From: Planctomycetota bacterium
Lineage (GTDB): Bacteria > Planctomycetota > Phycisphaerae > UBA1845 > UTPLA1
Assembly: GCA_015654675.1 (NCBI GenBank)
Contig: JAATGM010000022.1
Span: 1-64,000, forward strand
Direction of reading: 5' to 3'
Length of the DNA stretch: 64,000 nucleotides
Part shown: positions 54,229-63,486 of the stretch, piece by piece
Layout: the number at the start of each line of letters is the position of its first letter
Numbering within the stretch: position 1 is the first letter of the stretch
Made by a program: the position numbers and the translations under genes
Notes under the pieces: model-generated
Seen by the model: the letters and a program-made list of their open reading frames with translations, nothing else
The model's database searches: none
Told to the model about the DNA's origin: nothing

Positions 54229-56782
54229 CATCCGCGCGCCGGTTGACGCTCAAGAATTCGAATTGGGCCATCGGGCCTGGTGGCTAGGCCCCTTCCAGGA
54301 GTATGCGGTGATCGACGATGTCGATTCCGGTAATGCGGGTGACGCGCTGCGCGATCGTCATTTGCGCGCGCTGATCTTCGCCGCCCAAAGGGAAGCCGCC
54401 GATGCGAAGTCGCGCGGCGGCGACCTCTCCTGGGGAAGCTCCGCCACCGGCCTGCCGCACGACGCGATCAAGGGCTATGAGCTCCACGGCGAGCTCCACC
54501 GTGGCGGCCAGGGCGTTGTCTATCGCGGCATCCAAAAGTCCACCAATCGAACGGTCGCCATCAAGATGCTGAAGGAAGGCCCGTTCGCGGGCCCGCGCGA
54601 CCGCCTCCGCTTTGAGCGCGAGGCCGGCATCCTTGCCCGGCTCGACCATCGCAACATCGTCGGCATCCTCGACTTCGGCGCCGCGACCGGCGGCCATTAC
54701 ATGGTAATGGACTACATCCCCGGTCTGCCGCTCGATCGCTACGCCCGCGAGCGCCGCCTGTCGCTGGTCGACCGGCTGCGTCTCTTCTCCGAAGTCTGCG
54801 ACGCGGTCAGCGCCGCCCATCAGCGCGGCGTCATCCATCGCGACCTTAAGCCCAGCAATATTCTCGTCGACGAAACAGGCCAGCCGCGCGTCCTCGACTT
54901 CGGACTCGCCAAGGCCCCGGACGACATGCACGATGGCCAGGCGCGCGCCGCAACTGTTACCGGGCAGTTCGTGGGCTCGCTTCCGTGGGCCTCGCCCGAA
55001 CAGGCCCGCGGGCTGCATAGCGAGGTAGACGTTCGCAGCGACGTCTATTCGCTCGGTGTCGTGCTCTATCAACTCCTGACCGATCGCTTCCCCTATTCAA
55101 CAGCCGGCGAGCTCGGACAGATTCTTCACTCGATCCAAAACGCCGAACCGATTCGCCCCCGAACCCTCTCGCCTGAGATTGACGACGACGTCGAATCGAT
55201 CGTCCTCAAGTGTCTGAGCAAGGAGCCGGTTCGCCGCTACCAGTCGGTCGGCGAGTTGTCCCGCGACATCAAGCATTACTTGAACGGCGAGCCCATTGAA
55301 GCCAAGCGCGACAGCGGCTGGTATGTCCTCCGCAAGACTCTCCGCCGCTACCGCATCCGCGTGGGCGTCATTTCTGGCTTTGCGCTGCTAATCATTGCGT
55401 CGGCCATCGCGACGAGCATCCTTTATGCGCGAAGCCGTCACCTTGTCCGCGAACTGGAGGCATCGTCGGCCAAGCTCCGCAGCGAGGCCGCCAAATCCAA
55501 GCAAATCGCGCAGTTTGCCCAAGGGATGCTCAGCGGCATCGACCCCGCAACGGCCGGCGACATGGACAAGCGTCTCATGAAGCTGGTCCTCGACGGGGCC
55601 GCCGCTCAGGCGTCCACCGAGTTCGCCGGCAATCCCGAGGCCGAAGCCGCCATCCGCCGGACGCTTGGGAAGGCCTATCAGGCCATCGGCGAATACCCTG
55701 AATCGCAGACCCATTTCGAGAAGGCGCTGGATCTTCGTCGCCAGACCGTGGGCGAACGCGACCTTGAAACGCTGACGGCCATGGACGATCTCGCCATGAT
55801 CTACAGCGAGAATGGGCGACTTGCCGACGCCGAGAAACTGACGCGCGACGTCCTCGACGCCCGTCGCACGATTCAAGGCCCCGAACACGCCGACACGCTG
55901 CTTACCATGGCCATTCTCGCGGACACGCTCGAGTCCGAAGGCCAGCTCGAAGAGGCCGAGCCGCTTGCCCGCGAGACACTCAATTTGCGCATCCGCGTGC
56001 TCGGGCCGGAGGACTTCGAAACACTGTCGTCGATGAACAATCTGGCGGGAATCATGACCAGACTGCGGAAATATGACGAGGCCGAGGCGATCTTCAAGAA
56101 GGTCATCGAAGCCGAAAAGCGCGTTAAGGGGGAGTTCCACCCCGACCGGCTTCGCACGATGAATAATCTCGCGGCGCTCTACTACAAGAGCGACCGTTTC
56201 GCCGAGGCCGAACCCGCATACCGCGAAGTGCTCGGTCTGATGCAGCGCGTCCTCGGTAACGACCATCCTGATACGCTCCTCATTACGGCCAATCTGGCGG
56301 TTACCCTCCAGGCCAGGGGCGAATTCGACGCGGCCGAGTCGATGTTCAGGGGTCTGATCGAATCGGAACGGCGCGTGCTCGGCCCGAAGCACCCTTCCAT
56401 TGCGAACCAGATGCAGTCGCTGGCGTCCCTGCTTGGCAAAAAGGGTGACTATGTGGCTGCCGAGGCGATGCTGCGAGAAGCCATCGCGATCAATGACGCG
56501 GCCCTCCCCCCCAACCACCCGCAGCGAGTGACCAGCAAGCTTGCACTCGGGGCATGCCTGGCGAAGGAAAATCGGTTCGACGAGGCCGAGACACTGCTCG
56601 TGACCGGGCTGCAGGCGATGAAGGGAAAGCCGGATTTCCACCGCGATTGGCATGACACGTCTGTTAAGACGCTCGTCACCATGTACGAGACGTGGGACGC
56701 GGCCGAGCCGGGAACGGGGAAGGCCGAGAAGGCGGCGGAGTGGCGGTCCGAGTTGCCAACCACGAATCCATCCGCTCCGTGA
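54164..56782 (+). CDS. Ser/Thr protein kinase with transmembrane segment and TPR domain
   Basis: Up to 872 residues. The start is uncertain: the GTG at 54164 overlaps the sigma gene by 65 bp; in-frame TTG (54263) or GTG (54308) also fit. Kinase motifs: glycine loop HRGGQGVVYRG, AIKM Lys, HRDLKPSN, DFGLA, and the APE-equivalent 'SLPWASPEQA'. A TM segment (VGVISGFALLIIASAIATSI) separates it from about nine TPR-like repeats of 42-residue pitch ('NLAALYYKSDRFAEAEPAY', 'TLLITANLAVTLQARGEFD'). The TPR part would be outside the membrane and may sense peptides. It forms a pair with the ECF sigma upstream. Confidence 0.9.
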   Translation: MPASVWPKSSAPTRDFSPQARDIRAPVDAQEFELGHRAWWLGPFQEYAVIDDVDSGNAGDALRDRHLRALIFAAQREAADAKSRGGDLSWGSSATGLPHDAIKGYELHGELHRGGQGVVYRGIQKSTNRTVAIKMLKEGPFAGPRDRLRFEREAGILARLDHRNIVGILDFGAATGGHYMVMDYIPGLPLDRYARERRLSLVDRLRLFSEVCDAVSAAHQRGVIHRDLKPSNILVDETGQPRVLDFGLAKAPDDMHDGQARAATVTGQFVGSLPWASPEQARGLHSEVDVRSDVYSLGVVLYQLLTDRFPYSTAGELGQILHSIQNAEPIRPRTLSPEIDDDVESIVLKCLSKEPVRRYQSVGELSRDIKHYLNGEPIEAKRDSGWYVLRKTLRRYRIRVGVISGFALLIIASAIATSILYARSRHLVRELEASSAKLRSEAAKSKQIAQFAQGMLSGIDPATAGDMDKRLMKLVLDGAAAQASTEFAGNPEAEAAIRRTLGKAYQAIGEYPESQTHFEKALDLRRQTVGERDLETLTAMDDLAMIYSENGRLADAEKLTRDVLDARRTIQGPEHADTLLTMAILADTLESEGQLEEAEPLARETLNLRIRVLGPEDFETLSSMNNLAGIMTRLRKYDEAEAIFKKVIEAEKRVKGEFHPDRLRTMNNLAALYYKSDRFAEAEPAYREVLGLMQRVLGNDHPDTLLITANLAVTLQARGEFDAAESMFRGLIESERRVLGPKHPSIANQMQSLASLLGKKGDYVAAEAMLREAIAINDAALPPNHPQRVTSKLALGACLAKENRFDEAETLLVTGLQAMKGKPDFHRDWHDTSVKTLVTMYETWDAAEPGTGKAEKAAEWRSELPTTNPSAP

Positions 56783-57383
56783 GAGATGAGATTTTTGAGA
56801 TTTGGGGCGGTCCGATTTATTCGGATTCTGTTTGGGTGGCCATCGCGTGGCCGAGTGACAAATCCTGATGCGAGGCCCGGAGGCACGCAAAGCTGAACCG
56901 ACGCGCGGTGATAAAAGTGATAATTGGTCCCGCGTGACGGAAACCCGGACCGGCGAACATCGAACATAAACCTGAAAACGTAGATCCGCGTGAGATTCGG
57001 GACACGCGGGTGATAACCGTCCAGGTGATAATGCCTGGCCCTTCGACGGGCTCAGTGCAACCAATTCGTTCAAATCGCTCACTCCGCAGGGGTGCTTCAC
57101 TTTTCAAAGACCGTCATTGGCGCGGGGAATTGGCGATCGCCCCCATTCCAGGCTTTTGCGCAGCTTGACCCCGGATTGCCCCGACCCTGTTTAGCGGGGC
57201 TTGTTCGGATATTGTTTAGTCGCCTAATCCTTGGAAGTCAAGGCGGGATTTCAGTGGTCTGGGCAAGGGGTTGCGGTCAGTGGTTGATTGGAATGCCCCT
57301 TCGGGGCTGCCGCAATTCCGGAGTCGGGGACGGCTTTGTTGTTGTTGGTTGGCGTTGGGGTGGTTCGGGGGCGGGACCATGGA
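56783..57383. other. Convergent spacer between two kinase genes, with short-period words
   Basis: About 600 bp without a convincing gene. It holds 9-base words TGAGATTTT-TGAGATTTG (56787-56804) and GTGATAAAA-GTGATAATT (56908-56925), with GTGATAA again at 57010 and 57025. A hairpin GCCCC/GGGGC lies at 57296-57308. The stretch at about 57312-57355 resembles 63346-63405 (GGGGACGGC...TTTGTT...GTTCGGGGGCGG). Confidence 0.5.
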
Positions 57384-59726
57384 TCAGTGGTTTGTCGGAG
57401 TTAGAGCTGGGGCAGTTGTGAGCGGGCGCCAAGGATGTTCGGGGGTGTAGATTTCATCATGAGGCCAGATCGAAGGGCCGGGGGGCATGTACCAGAGTCG
57501 GCGGGGAAGGTCGCCCCAGGTCCAAGCGGATTTGGGGGGGAGCTTCTGTCCATCGCTGTCGGGGAGTTGCTGGTTCACGACATACCCGTCCCCTAGTTCC
57601 GGGCCGAGGATCACGTTGCCGGCAGCGTCAAAGTTCCAACCGAGTGACGTCGGTTGCTTGAGAGCTTGCGTAGTGGCCTCCAGCGTAACCCTCACGATTC
57701 GTGCGGTGTCGAATCGCGGTTTAGGAGGCCCGACGTGCACTCCCAAGATCGTGAATTGGCTTTTGTCGGGTGCCTGGCCGTCGAGCAGCAGGCACTTGTA
57801 CCATGCCGGTACAAGTGCTTCGTTCGTTCGTGCAGGCGCAGGGCCTTCCTGAACGATGTATTGGTCGGATTTGAAGTTGAGGCGGGGTTTAATCGCGAAC
57901 AACACGCGCGCATGCGCGAGTACCGCCGACGAAAGGCCGCGCTGCTCCCACGTTACTTCGCCATTTATTGCCGAGACGACGAGTAGGCGCGGTTCGGCGA
58001 GCCAGTGGAACTGGTGGATGCTGGCGTCGATCCAGACGCGATAGAGGACAATCCCTGATAGGTCGATCACTTCGAGTGCAGTATGTGTGGTGTCTCCCTG
58101 AAAGGCTGCGACCAATTGCGGTCCCGGGAGTTCGGGAAAAACATCGGCGATAATTGCTGTCCGAGCATCAAATTCGCGTCCGACGAAACCGCGATTCTGG
58201 CGGACGGTGGGGGCGATATCTTGCTCCTGGACGGAGACCGTCCATGCCGGCTTTTCCCAATCTTGATCCACATCAAATGCGGCGAGGCCAAGCGGCGATC
58301 CGTATTGAACTTCGTCCGCGTGAAAGCCCAGGACCACCAGCCGGCGGCCACCCAATTCCGGCGGTTGGTTCCGCATGAATGCGCACGGAAAATACTCCAA
58401 ACCCTGGCACTTCCAGTCTTTCAATGTCGCGCCGTTTCGAGCCTTGAGCGTGGCGGTTCTCTTGTCGCCGCTTAACGCGAGCGCTGCCGGGCGTTGATCA
58501 AAGAACCAAATACTGATCTTCGTCGCGGCGATCGTGGCGATGACTAACGCGAGGCAGAGGGCGGCGGTGAGCATGGCCGGATGGCGGGCGGCCCAGCGGG
58601 TGGCGCGGACCCAGGGGGTTGTTGCGCGGGCTTCGATCGGCTCGCCGGCGAGATAGTGGCGGATATCGCGGGCCAAGTCGGCCGCACTGCCGTAACGGCG
58701 CTGCGGGTCTTTCTCGAGTGTCTTCAGGACGATTCGCTCGACGTCACCGCGGAGCTTTCGGTTTACTGCCGAGAGGGCGCGGGGCGGTTGTTCGCGAATC
58801 GTTCGCGTGATCGCGAAAATTGTCTGGCTGGGCGGCTGGTAAGGCATTTGACCGGTCAGCAACTGATAGGTGACTACACCGAGGGCGTAGACATCACTTC
58901 GGGCGTCGAGGCAATGGGGGTCGCCTTCGCACTGCTCGGGGCTCATGTAGGGGAGGGTGCCGACGAGTGACGCCATGCTTGTGTGCTGCAGGGTGATTGA
59001 GACGTCGGCGTCGGTGACGCGAGCGATTCCGAAGTCGATCACTTTCGAGGCACCTTCGCAGTCGATGAGGATGTTGGCCGGCTTCAGATCACGGTGGAGA
59101 ATGGCTTTCTGATGGGCATGCTGGACGGCATCGCATACGCGGGCCATGAGATCGAGTCGCTCGCGCGTTCCGAGATGCTGTTTCTCTACGTAATCCGTGA
59201 TCGGCAGCGCGCCCGGTACAAACTCCATCGCGAAAAACGCGACGGCGGATGCCCCCTCGCCATGCACTCCGGCATCATGTACGGCGGCGATGTTTGGATG
59301 GCGGAGCCGCGCGAGGACCTGCGACTCGAAGCGGAAGCGCTTCATAGCCCAGTCGGACGCGGAGCCGCGATGAAGGATTTTCAGGGCGACCTGGCGTTTG
59401 GGATTGGCTTGTTCTGCGAGATAAACAGTGCCCATTCCGCCGCGGGCGATCAGCGAGTGGATCGTGTAGCGGCCGATACGCTGGCCGATCAGCGGGTCGG
59501 GTCCGGTATCGAGGGCCGACTTGCCCGAGAGAGCGGGATCGGGGGGCGGCGGGCAAAGGAAGTCGGGGGTTGCGGCGTGGTCGTGTTCAAGTAAGGAACG
59601 AACCTCCTTTTGGAGGTCAGGTTCATTTGCACAGGCGTCGGCGAGGAAGCCGTCGCGGAGCGGCGCGTCGAGCGCGGCAGCCTGCGCGAAGAGCGATTCG
59701 ATCTTATCCCAACGATCTGAAGACAT
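57384..59726 (-). CDS. Ser/Thr protein kinase with large C-terminal sensor-like domain
   Basis: 780 residues. An N-terminal planctomycete kinase leader (MSSDRWDKIESLFAQAAAL) is followed by the kinase at about 86-360: ARGGMGTVYLA, 'QVALKIL', HRDLKPANIL, 'VIDFGIA' and 'GTLPYMSPEQ'. A TM segment lies near 385-412 (MLTAALCLALVIATIAA), then about 370 residues of beta-rich text without a family I recognise ('GGRRLVVLGFHADEVQYG', 'LVVSAINGEVTW'), possibly a propeller. The sigma gene lies 21 bp upstream in the same direction. It is convergent with the other kinase. Confidence 0.9.
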   Translation of the reverse strand: MSSDRWDKIESLFAQAAALDAPLRDGFLADACANEPDLQKEVRSLLEHDHAATPDFLCPPPPDPALSGKSALDTGPDPLIGQRIGRYTIHSLIARGGMGTVYLAEQANPKRQVALKILHRGSASDWAMKRFRFESQVLARLRHPNIAAVHDAGVHGEGASAVAFFAMEFVPGALPITDYVEKQHLGTRERLDLMARVCDAVQHAHQKAILHRDLKPANILIDCEGASKVIDFGIARVTDADVSITLQHTSMASLVGTLPYMSPEQCEGDPHCLDARSDVYALGVVTYQLLTGQMPYQPPSQTIFAITRTIREQPPRALSAVNRKLRGDVERIVLKTLEKDPQRRYGSAADLARDIRHYLAGEPIEARATTPWVRATRWAARHPAMLTAALCLALVIATIAATKISIWFFDQRPAALALSGDKRTATLKARNGATLKDWKCQGLEYFPCAFMRNQPPELGGRRLVVLGFHADEVQYGSPLGLAAFDVDQDWEKPAWTVSVQEQDIAPTVRQNRGFVGREFDARTAIIADVFPELPGPQLVAAFQGDTTHTALEVIDLSGIVLYRVWIDASIHQFHWLAEPRLLVVSAINGEVTWEQRGLSSAVLAHARVLFAIKPRLNFKSDQYIVQEGPAPARTNEALVPAWYKCLLLDGQAPDKSQFTILGVHVGPPKPRFDTARIVRVTLEATTQALKQPTSLGWNFDAAGNVILGPELGDGYVVNQQLPDSDGQKLPPKSAWTWGDLPRRLWYMPPGPSIWPHDEIYTPEHPWRPLTTAPALTPTNH

Positions 59727-59747
59727 GTCCAGGCGGTTCAGCAGCGA

Positions 59748-60344
59748 TCAGGCATTGCCGAGCGCGCGATGCAACCAGGCGCGGGCGATCCGCCAACGGT
59801 TGTCAACCGTGCGCGGGGCAACGCCGAGGACCTCGGCGGTCTGGTCGATGTCTAGCCCGGCGAAGAACCGGAGCTGGACCAGCTCGGCCAGATCGGGCTG
59901 CTCCTTTTCAAGCGTAGCGAGAGCCTCCTCTACAGCGAGCAGCTCGACCGGGTCGTCGTCGAAGGCGGCGGGTTCGCCGTTGTCGTCGGAGCGGCACTGC
60001 GAGCGGGCCGCCCCCCCGTGGGCCGGTCCGCCGCGTTTGAGCCGCCCTCGTCTACGTGCGTCGTCTATGCGGATCTGACGCATCGCGCGGGCGGCGGCGG
60101 CAAAAAAATGGCGGCGGTTTTCGAAGTGGCCGTTGCCGGCGGCGGCACAGAGGCGGAAGTAGGCCTCGTGGACGAGGGCGGTGGGCTGGAGGGTACGGCC
60201 GGGTGATTCGAGGGCCATCTGATCGGCGGCCATTTGGCGGAGTTCTTGGTAGACGAGGTTCCAGAGTTGCTGGCGAGCGGCCACGTCGCCGGAGGCGATG
60301 TGGCTGAGGATTTTGGTGATAGCGTTTGAGTCGCGTGTGTGCAT
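59748..60344 (-). CDS. ECF-type sigma factor (TIGR02999-like)
   Basis: 198 residues from the ATG at 60344; an ATG at 60383 is an alternative, and an open frame runs further. Family text: 'LWNLVYQELRQMAADQMALE' and 'LQPTALVHEAYFRL' (region 2), 'HFFAAAARAMRQIRIDDARR', and region 4 'LAELVQLRFFAGLDIDQTAE' and 'GVAPRTVDNRWRIARAWLH'. This is the sigma class that expanded in planctomycetes. Co-directional with the kinase 21 bp downstream. It belongs to a different subgroup from the sigma at 53605. Confidence 0.9.
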   Translation of the reverse strand: MHTRDSNAITKILSHIASGDVAARQQLWNLVYQELRQMAADQMALESPGRTLQPTALVHEAYFRLCAAAGNGHFENRRHFFAAAARAMRQIRIDDARRRGRLKRGGPAHGGAARSQCRSDDNGEPAAFDDDPVELLAVEEALATLEKEQPDLAELVQLRFFAGLDIDQTAEVLGVAPRTVDNRWRIARAWLHRALGNA

Positions 60345-60887
60345 GGCTCGCACCGAGGTGTAACCGGCGAAAGACTCTTTCATGATATCGCGTTGCGGAT
60401 GGTGTTGGAAGGGGAAACTGTCGGCAGGGATAAGGGGCGAGGGCCGTCCGTCGCGACGCGACTTGGAGGGGAATTCTCGTGCGCTCTTGCGTGGGGTGTG
60501 ACGCATGGCTCGATGGAACGCCGATCGGCGCGGGAACGCAAGCAGGTTCAGGATAGTTCGAGCTGCAGCAATCGGGAATTTGTGTCTAGTTGGTGGCCCT
60601 TGTGGGCCATGGGAAACAAGCGCGTCGGGTAGCCGGGCAAGCACCGGTTATTAGCGTTCATCGTCGACACAAAATGGCAGGAGTACGCGGCAGGATGGAT
60701 CTGGCTGTACAGGCCAAGAGCCCGGACGCCTGCGCCGGAATGTGAATGAAATCTCAACTAACCCGGAAATATCAGCGAAGACTGGATCGGACTATTCGAC
60801 TATTTCGAGGAGATATGTCGCGGAACACGGCTCGGTGGCGTAGCCGGGCGAGGTTAATTGGAAAGTGTCACTCTGGAGGATCTACGA
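60345..60887. other. Divergent spacer, no gene seen
   Basis: About 540 bp between the sigma gene and the Kelch-type gene. Frames here look like shadows. The right end carries the Kelch gene's ribosome site. I see no strong repeat or hairpin. Confidence 0.4.
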
Positions 60888-62192
60888 ATGGAGTTGCAGA
60901 ACAAGAAATTGATTGCGGCGCTGACGATCTTTGCTTGGCTGGCCCTATTACTCGACTCGGTTCCGGCACGAGGCGGCCCGGGTGTTACGTGCCCGCCGGG
61001 GCCGTGGAATGCGGGCGTACAGATGCCGGACCCTCGCAACGGCATCGGATGCGCAAAGGACCTACAAGGGCGCATCTACATTCCGGGGGGTAACCTTGGA
61101 TCAGGCCCGTCTGGGCCGAATGTCGCACAGCAAGCGGTGATGCGCTTTGTTGAGAGTACAGGTTTGTGGGAATCGTTGCCCGATCTTAACACGCCCAGGA
61201 ATAATCTCGCGGTAGCTTCCGACCGAGATGGTCGTATCTACGCGATCGGGGGTACGAGCACGGCCGAGACGAACCTGGCGAGCGTTGAAAGGCTGGATCC
61301 TGGGAATCTGGTCGCTGGATGGTCTCTTACTGACGTACCGCCGCTGCCGGGGCCTTTAGCGGGCGCTCGCGCGGTCACCGATCGCCTAGGTCGGATCTAC
61401 GTGGTGGGCGGTTACGACGCGGCGAACGAAGCCCTTCAGTCGGTCCTCGTATTCAACCCAGCCAATTCCGGAGCAGGATGGCAACACCACTCGGATATGC
61501 TCAACGCACGTAATTCATTCGGCCTCGCCATTGATTCGCAAGATCGACTCTATGCGATTGGAGGCGCCTCGAACGGCGGGTCGCAACTGAGCAGCGTCGA
61601 ACGCTGTGACATCGCGACGGGCGTCTGGTCCTTTGTTGCTACGATAGATTCTACGAGGGCGATCGGAACGGCCGTCGCAGATTGTAATGATTTCATCTAC
61701 GCGATTGGCGGATGGGAACCCGGGTACACGTGCAAGGTGCAGCGATTCAATCCAAGTACCGAGCAATGGGAGAGCTTCGCTCCGATTGGCCACTGCCGTA
61801 ACAACATGGCTGGCATAGCGGGAGATTCTGGAAAGATCTATACCTTCGGCGGAGACGCGAGTTTTGCGTCGACAACGACCGTGGAATTTTTTCAGTGTTG
61901 CGCACCACTTCCCGACACCGATGCCGACGGCATAGCCGACATTAGAGACAACTGCCCGCTCAATAGCAATCCCGACCAGGCGAACTGCGACGGCGACAGT
62001 GAAGGCGATGCCTGCGATCCGGACACTGATAATGACAGCGTTCCGAATGCGCAGGACGCCTGTCTGTGTACGCCTGCCGGCGTGCCGGTGGATTGTCAGG
62101 GGCGGCCGCGGTTCGATGCAAACGGGGATTGCCGGGTTGATGGAGTGGACATCGGGCCGATCGTTCAAATTCTGCTTGGGCTGCCGGGCTGA
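60888..62192 (+). CDS. Secreted Kelch-repeat protein with thrombospondin-3 and half-dockerin end
   Basis: 434 residues from the ATG at 60888 with a strong GGAGGA site. Signal peptide to about 30. Five or six Kelch-type blades (about 60-345) show the G-G signature: 'DGRIYAIGGTSTAETNLASV', 'LGRIYVVGGYDA', 'DRLYAIGGAS', 'DFIYAIGGWEPGY' and 'GKIYTFGGDASF'. Thrombospondin-3 repeats follow (DTDADGIADIRDNCPLNSNP, GDACDPDTDNDSVPN), then one EF-hand of a dockerin (DANGDCRVDGVDIGPIV), so only half of the usual pair. A surface beta-propeller is inferred. Confidence 0.8.
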   Translation: MELQNKKLIAALTIFAWLALLLDSVPARGGPGVTCPPGPWNAGVQMPDPRNGIGCAKDLQGRIYIPGGNLGSGPSGPNVAQQAVMRFVESTGLWESLPDLNTPRNNLAVASDRDGRIYAIGGTSTAETNLASVERLDPGNLVAGWSLTDVPPLPGPLAGARAVTDRLGRIYVVGGYDAANEALQSVLVFNPANSGAGWQHHSDMLNARNSFGLAIDSQDRLYAIGGASNGGSQLSSVERCDIATGVWSFVATIDSTRAIGTAVADCNDFIYAIGGWEPGYTCKVQRFNPSTEQWESFAPIGHCRNNMAGIAGDSGKIYTFGGDASFASTTTVEFFQCCAPLPDTDADGIADIRDNCPLNSNPDQANCDGDSEGDACDPDTDNDSVPNAQDACLCTPAGVPVDCQGRPRFDANGDCRVDGVDIGPIVQILLGLPG

Positions 62193-62409
62193 GATTTCGG
62201 GAGTAAATCAAATCGCATGCGAGCCGCGATCTGGGGCGCGGCTTGCGTTGCGCGCGCGGTTCATGGCCGCTGGTGCCGCGGAACTGAGTTGGTAGGGCGT
62301 GGTGGACCATTGACAGTCGACAATGGACAACGATGTAAAGCGGATGCGCGGGTCGAGTGCTGTCCCGCCGTCGCGGATGGTCGAATTGCCGGGGGCTCTG
62401 ACGTCCCGC

Positions 62410-63240
62410 CTAGCGATGGCGCGTCGGGCGGGTTCGCATTTTCCGGGCGGTTAGGAGGGCTGCTGCGATTGCTACGCTGGCTGGGGCCATGCTTATTCCG
62501 CAGGCGCCGCAGAGGCCGGGGTTGCAGCGCGGGTCGGTGCTGCCGTTGGGTGGGCAGACCGGGGCGCTCGAGCAGACGATCCAGTTGTCTCCCACGATGC
62601 CCGGATTGTCGAAGGTGGCGTTGGCCCAGCCCACATCGCTTGAACCTGATGCGCCGCTGATGGTGGCGAGAACGACGGGGTGGTCGGACGGAGCCGTTGT
62701 GCCGGTGATGACGATCACGTCGTCGCTGGTGACGCCCGGGGCGGAGAGGGCGATGCGGAGCGTGTTGCCGCTCACGGTCGGGCTGTTGATGGTGGCCGGC
62801 GGGCTGGCGAAGTAGGCGAGATTGAGGAGGGTCGGGGTGATTTCAGCCGTGGGGCCGATTGGGGAGTAGCGGCCGGCGATGTCGACTGCACCGTTGTTGA
62901 AGCGGTTGTTGGCGTTTCGGTCGCGCGGGACGCTCAGCACGGTGACGAAGCGGTTTTCTCCGGAGCCGGTGTTGATGACAAAGGGCTGGACGCCGTCGAT
63001 GGTGGAGTCTTCGTCGGCGTAGATGAGGGTGACGTCGGTGCCGGTGTCGCAGCGGATGCCGGAGGCGGTCCAGGTGTCGCCGGCTGAAATGGTGGCGAAG
63101 CCGTCGATGACGATTACGCCGGTCGGAGTTGGCCCGCCGGGGTCGGCGGCGTCGAGCAGGTCGAAGGATGCGGTGACGGTGGCGGACGCGGAAGCGGCGA
63201 GGGCGAGGAGGATCGCGGACGCGATGAGAGTTCGGAACAT
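62410..63240 (-). CDS. Secreted protein with C-terminal GACG-type anchor
   Basis: 276 residues with a GGGAGG site 6 bases before the ATG. Signal peptide ends near ASA-TV. A beta-rich body is followed by a Cys/Pro segment ('CSSAPVCPPNGSTDPRC', 'GLCGACGISMAPA'), a short hydrophobic helix (SVAIAAALLTA) and a basic end (RKMRTRPTRHR). The CGACG-helix-basic layout looks like a C-terminal sorting tail distinct from PEP-CTERM. Body function unknown. Confidence 0.65.
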   Translation of the reverse strand: MFRTLIASAILLALAASASATVTASFDLLDAADPGGPTPTGVIVIDGFATISAGDTWTASGIRCDTGTDVTLIYADEDSTIDGVQPFVINTGSGENRFVTVLSVPRDRNANNRFNNGAVDIAGRYSPIGPTAEITPTLLNLAYFASPPATINSPTVSGNTLRIALSAPGVTSDDVIVITGTTAPSDHPVVLATISGASGSSDVGWANATFDNPGIVGDNWIVCSSAPVCPPNGSTDPRCNPGLCGACGISMAPASVAIAAALLTARKMRTRPTRHR

Positions 63241-63486
63241 TGGCTACCTCCCGTTGATATGGTTCAGTCCGGGCGAGGTGCGGAACTGAAGTGCTGGAAT
63301 CTTAACGGATGACGGCGTGGGGACCAAGGTTGGGCGAATCTGCTGGTGCCGGGGACGGCAACGGTTTTGTTACTGTGGACTCGAGCCTGGGTAGTTCGGG
63401 GGCGGTCGGCGGGCTGGCTGGTATCGCTGTGCGTTCGAAGCGACGAGGCGATCTGAACTGCGTTGGTTATTCCGGATTTCCAGGAG

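Noticed and set aside
55388-57100. 570-codon leftward open frame
   Set aside because: Mostly antisense to the kinase/TPR gene with mirrored periodicity; no family text.
57092-57421. Small rightward gene of 109 codons
   Set aside because: No ribosome site, overlaps the convergent kinase end, composition like spacer.
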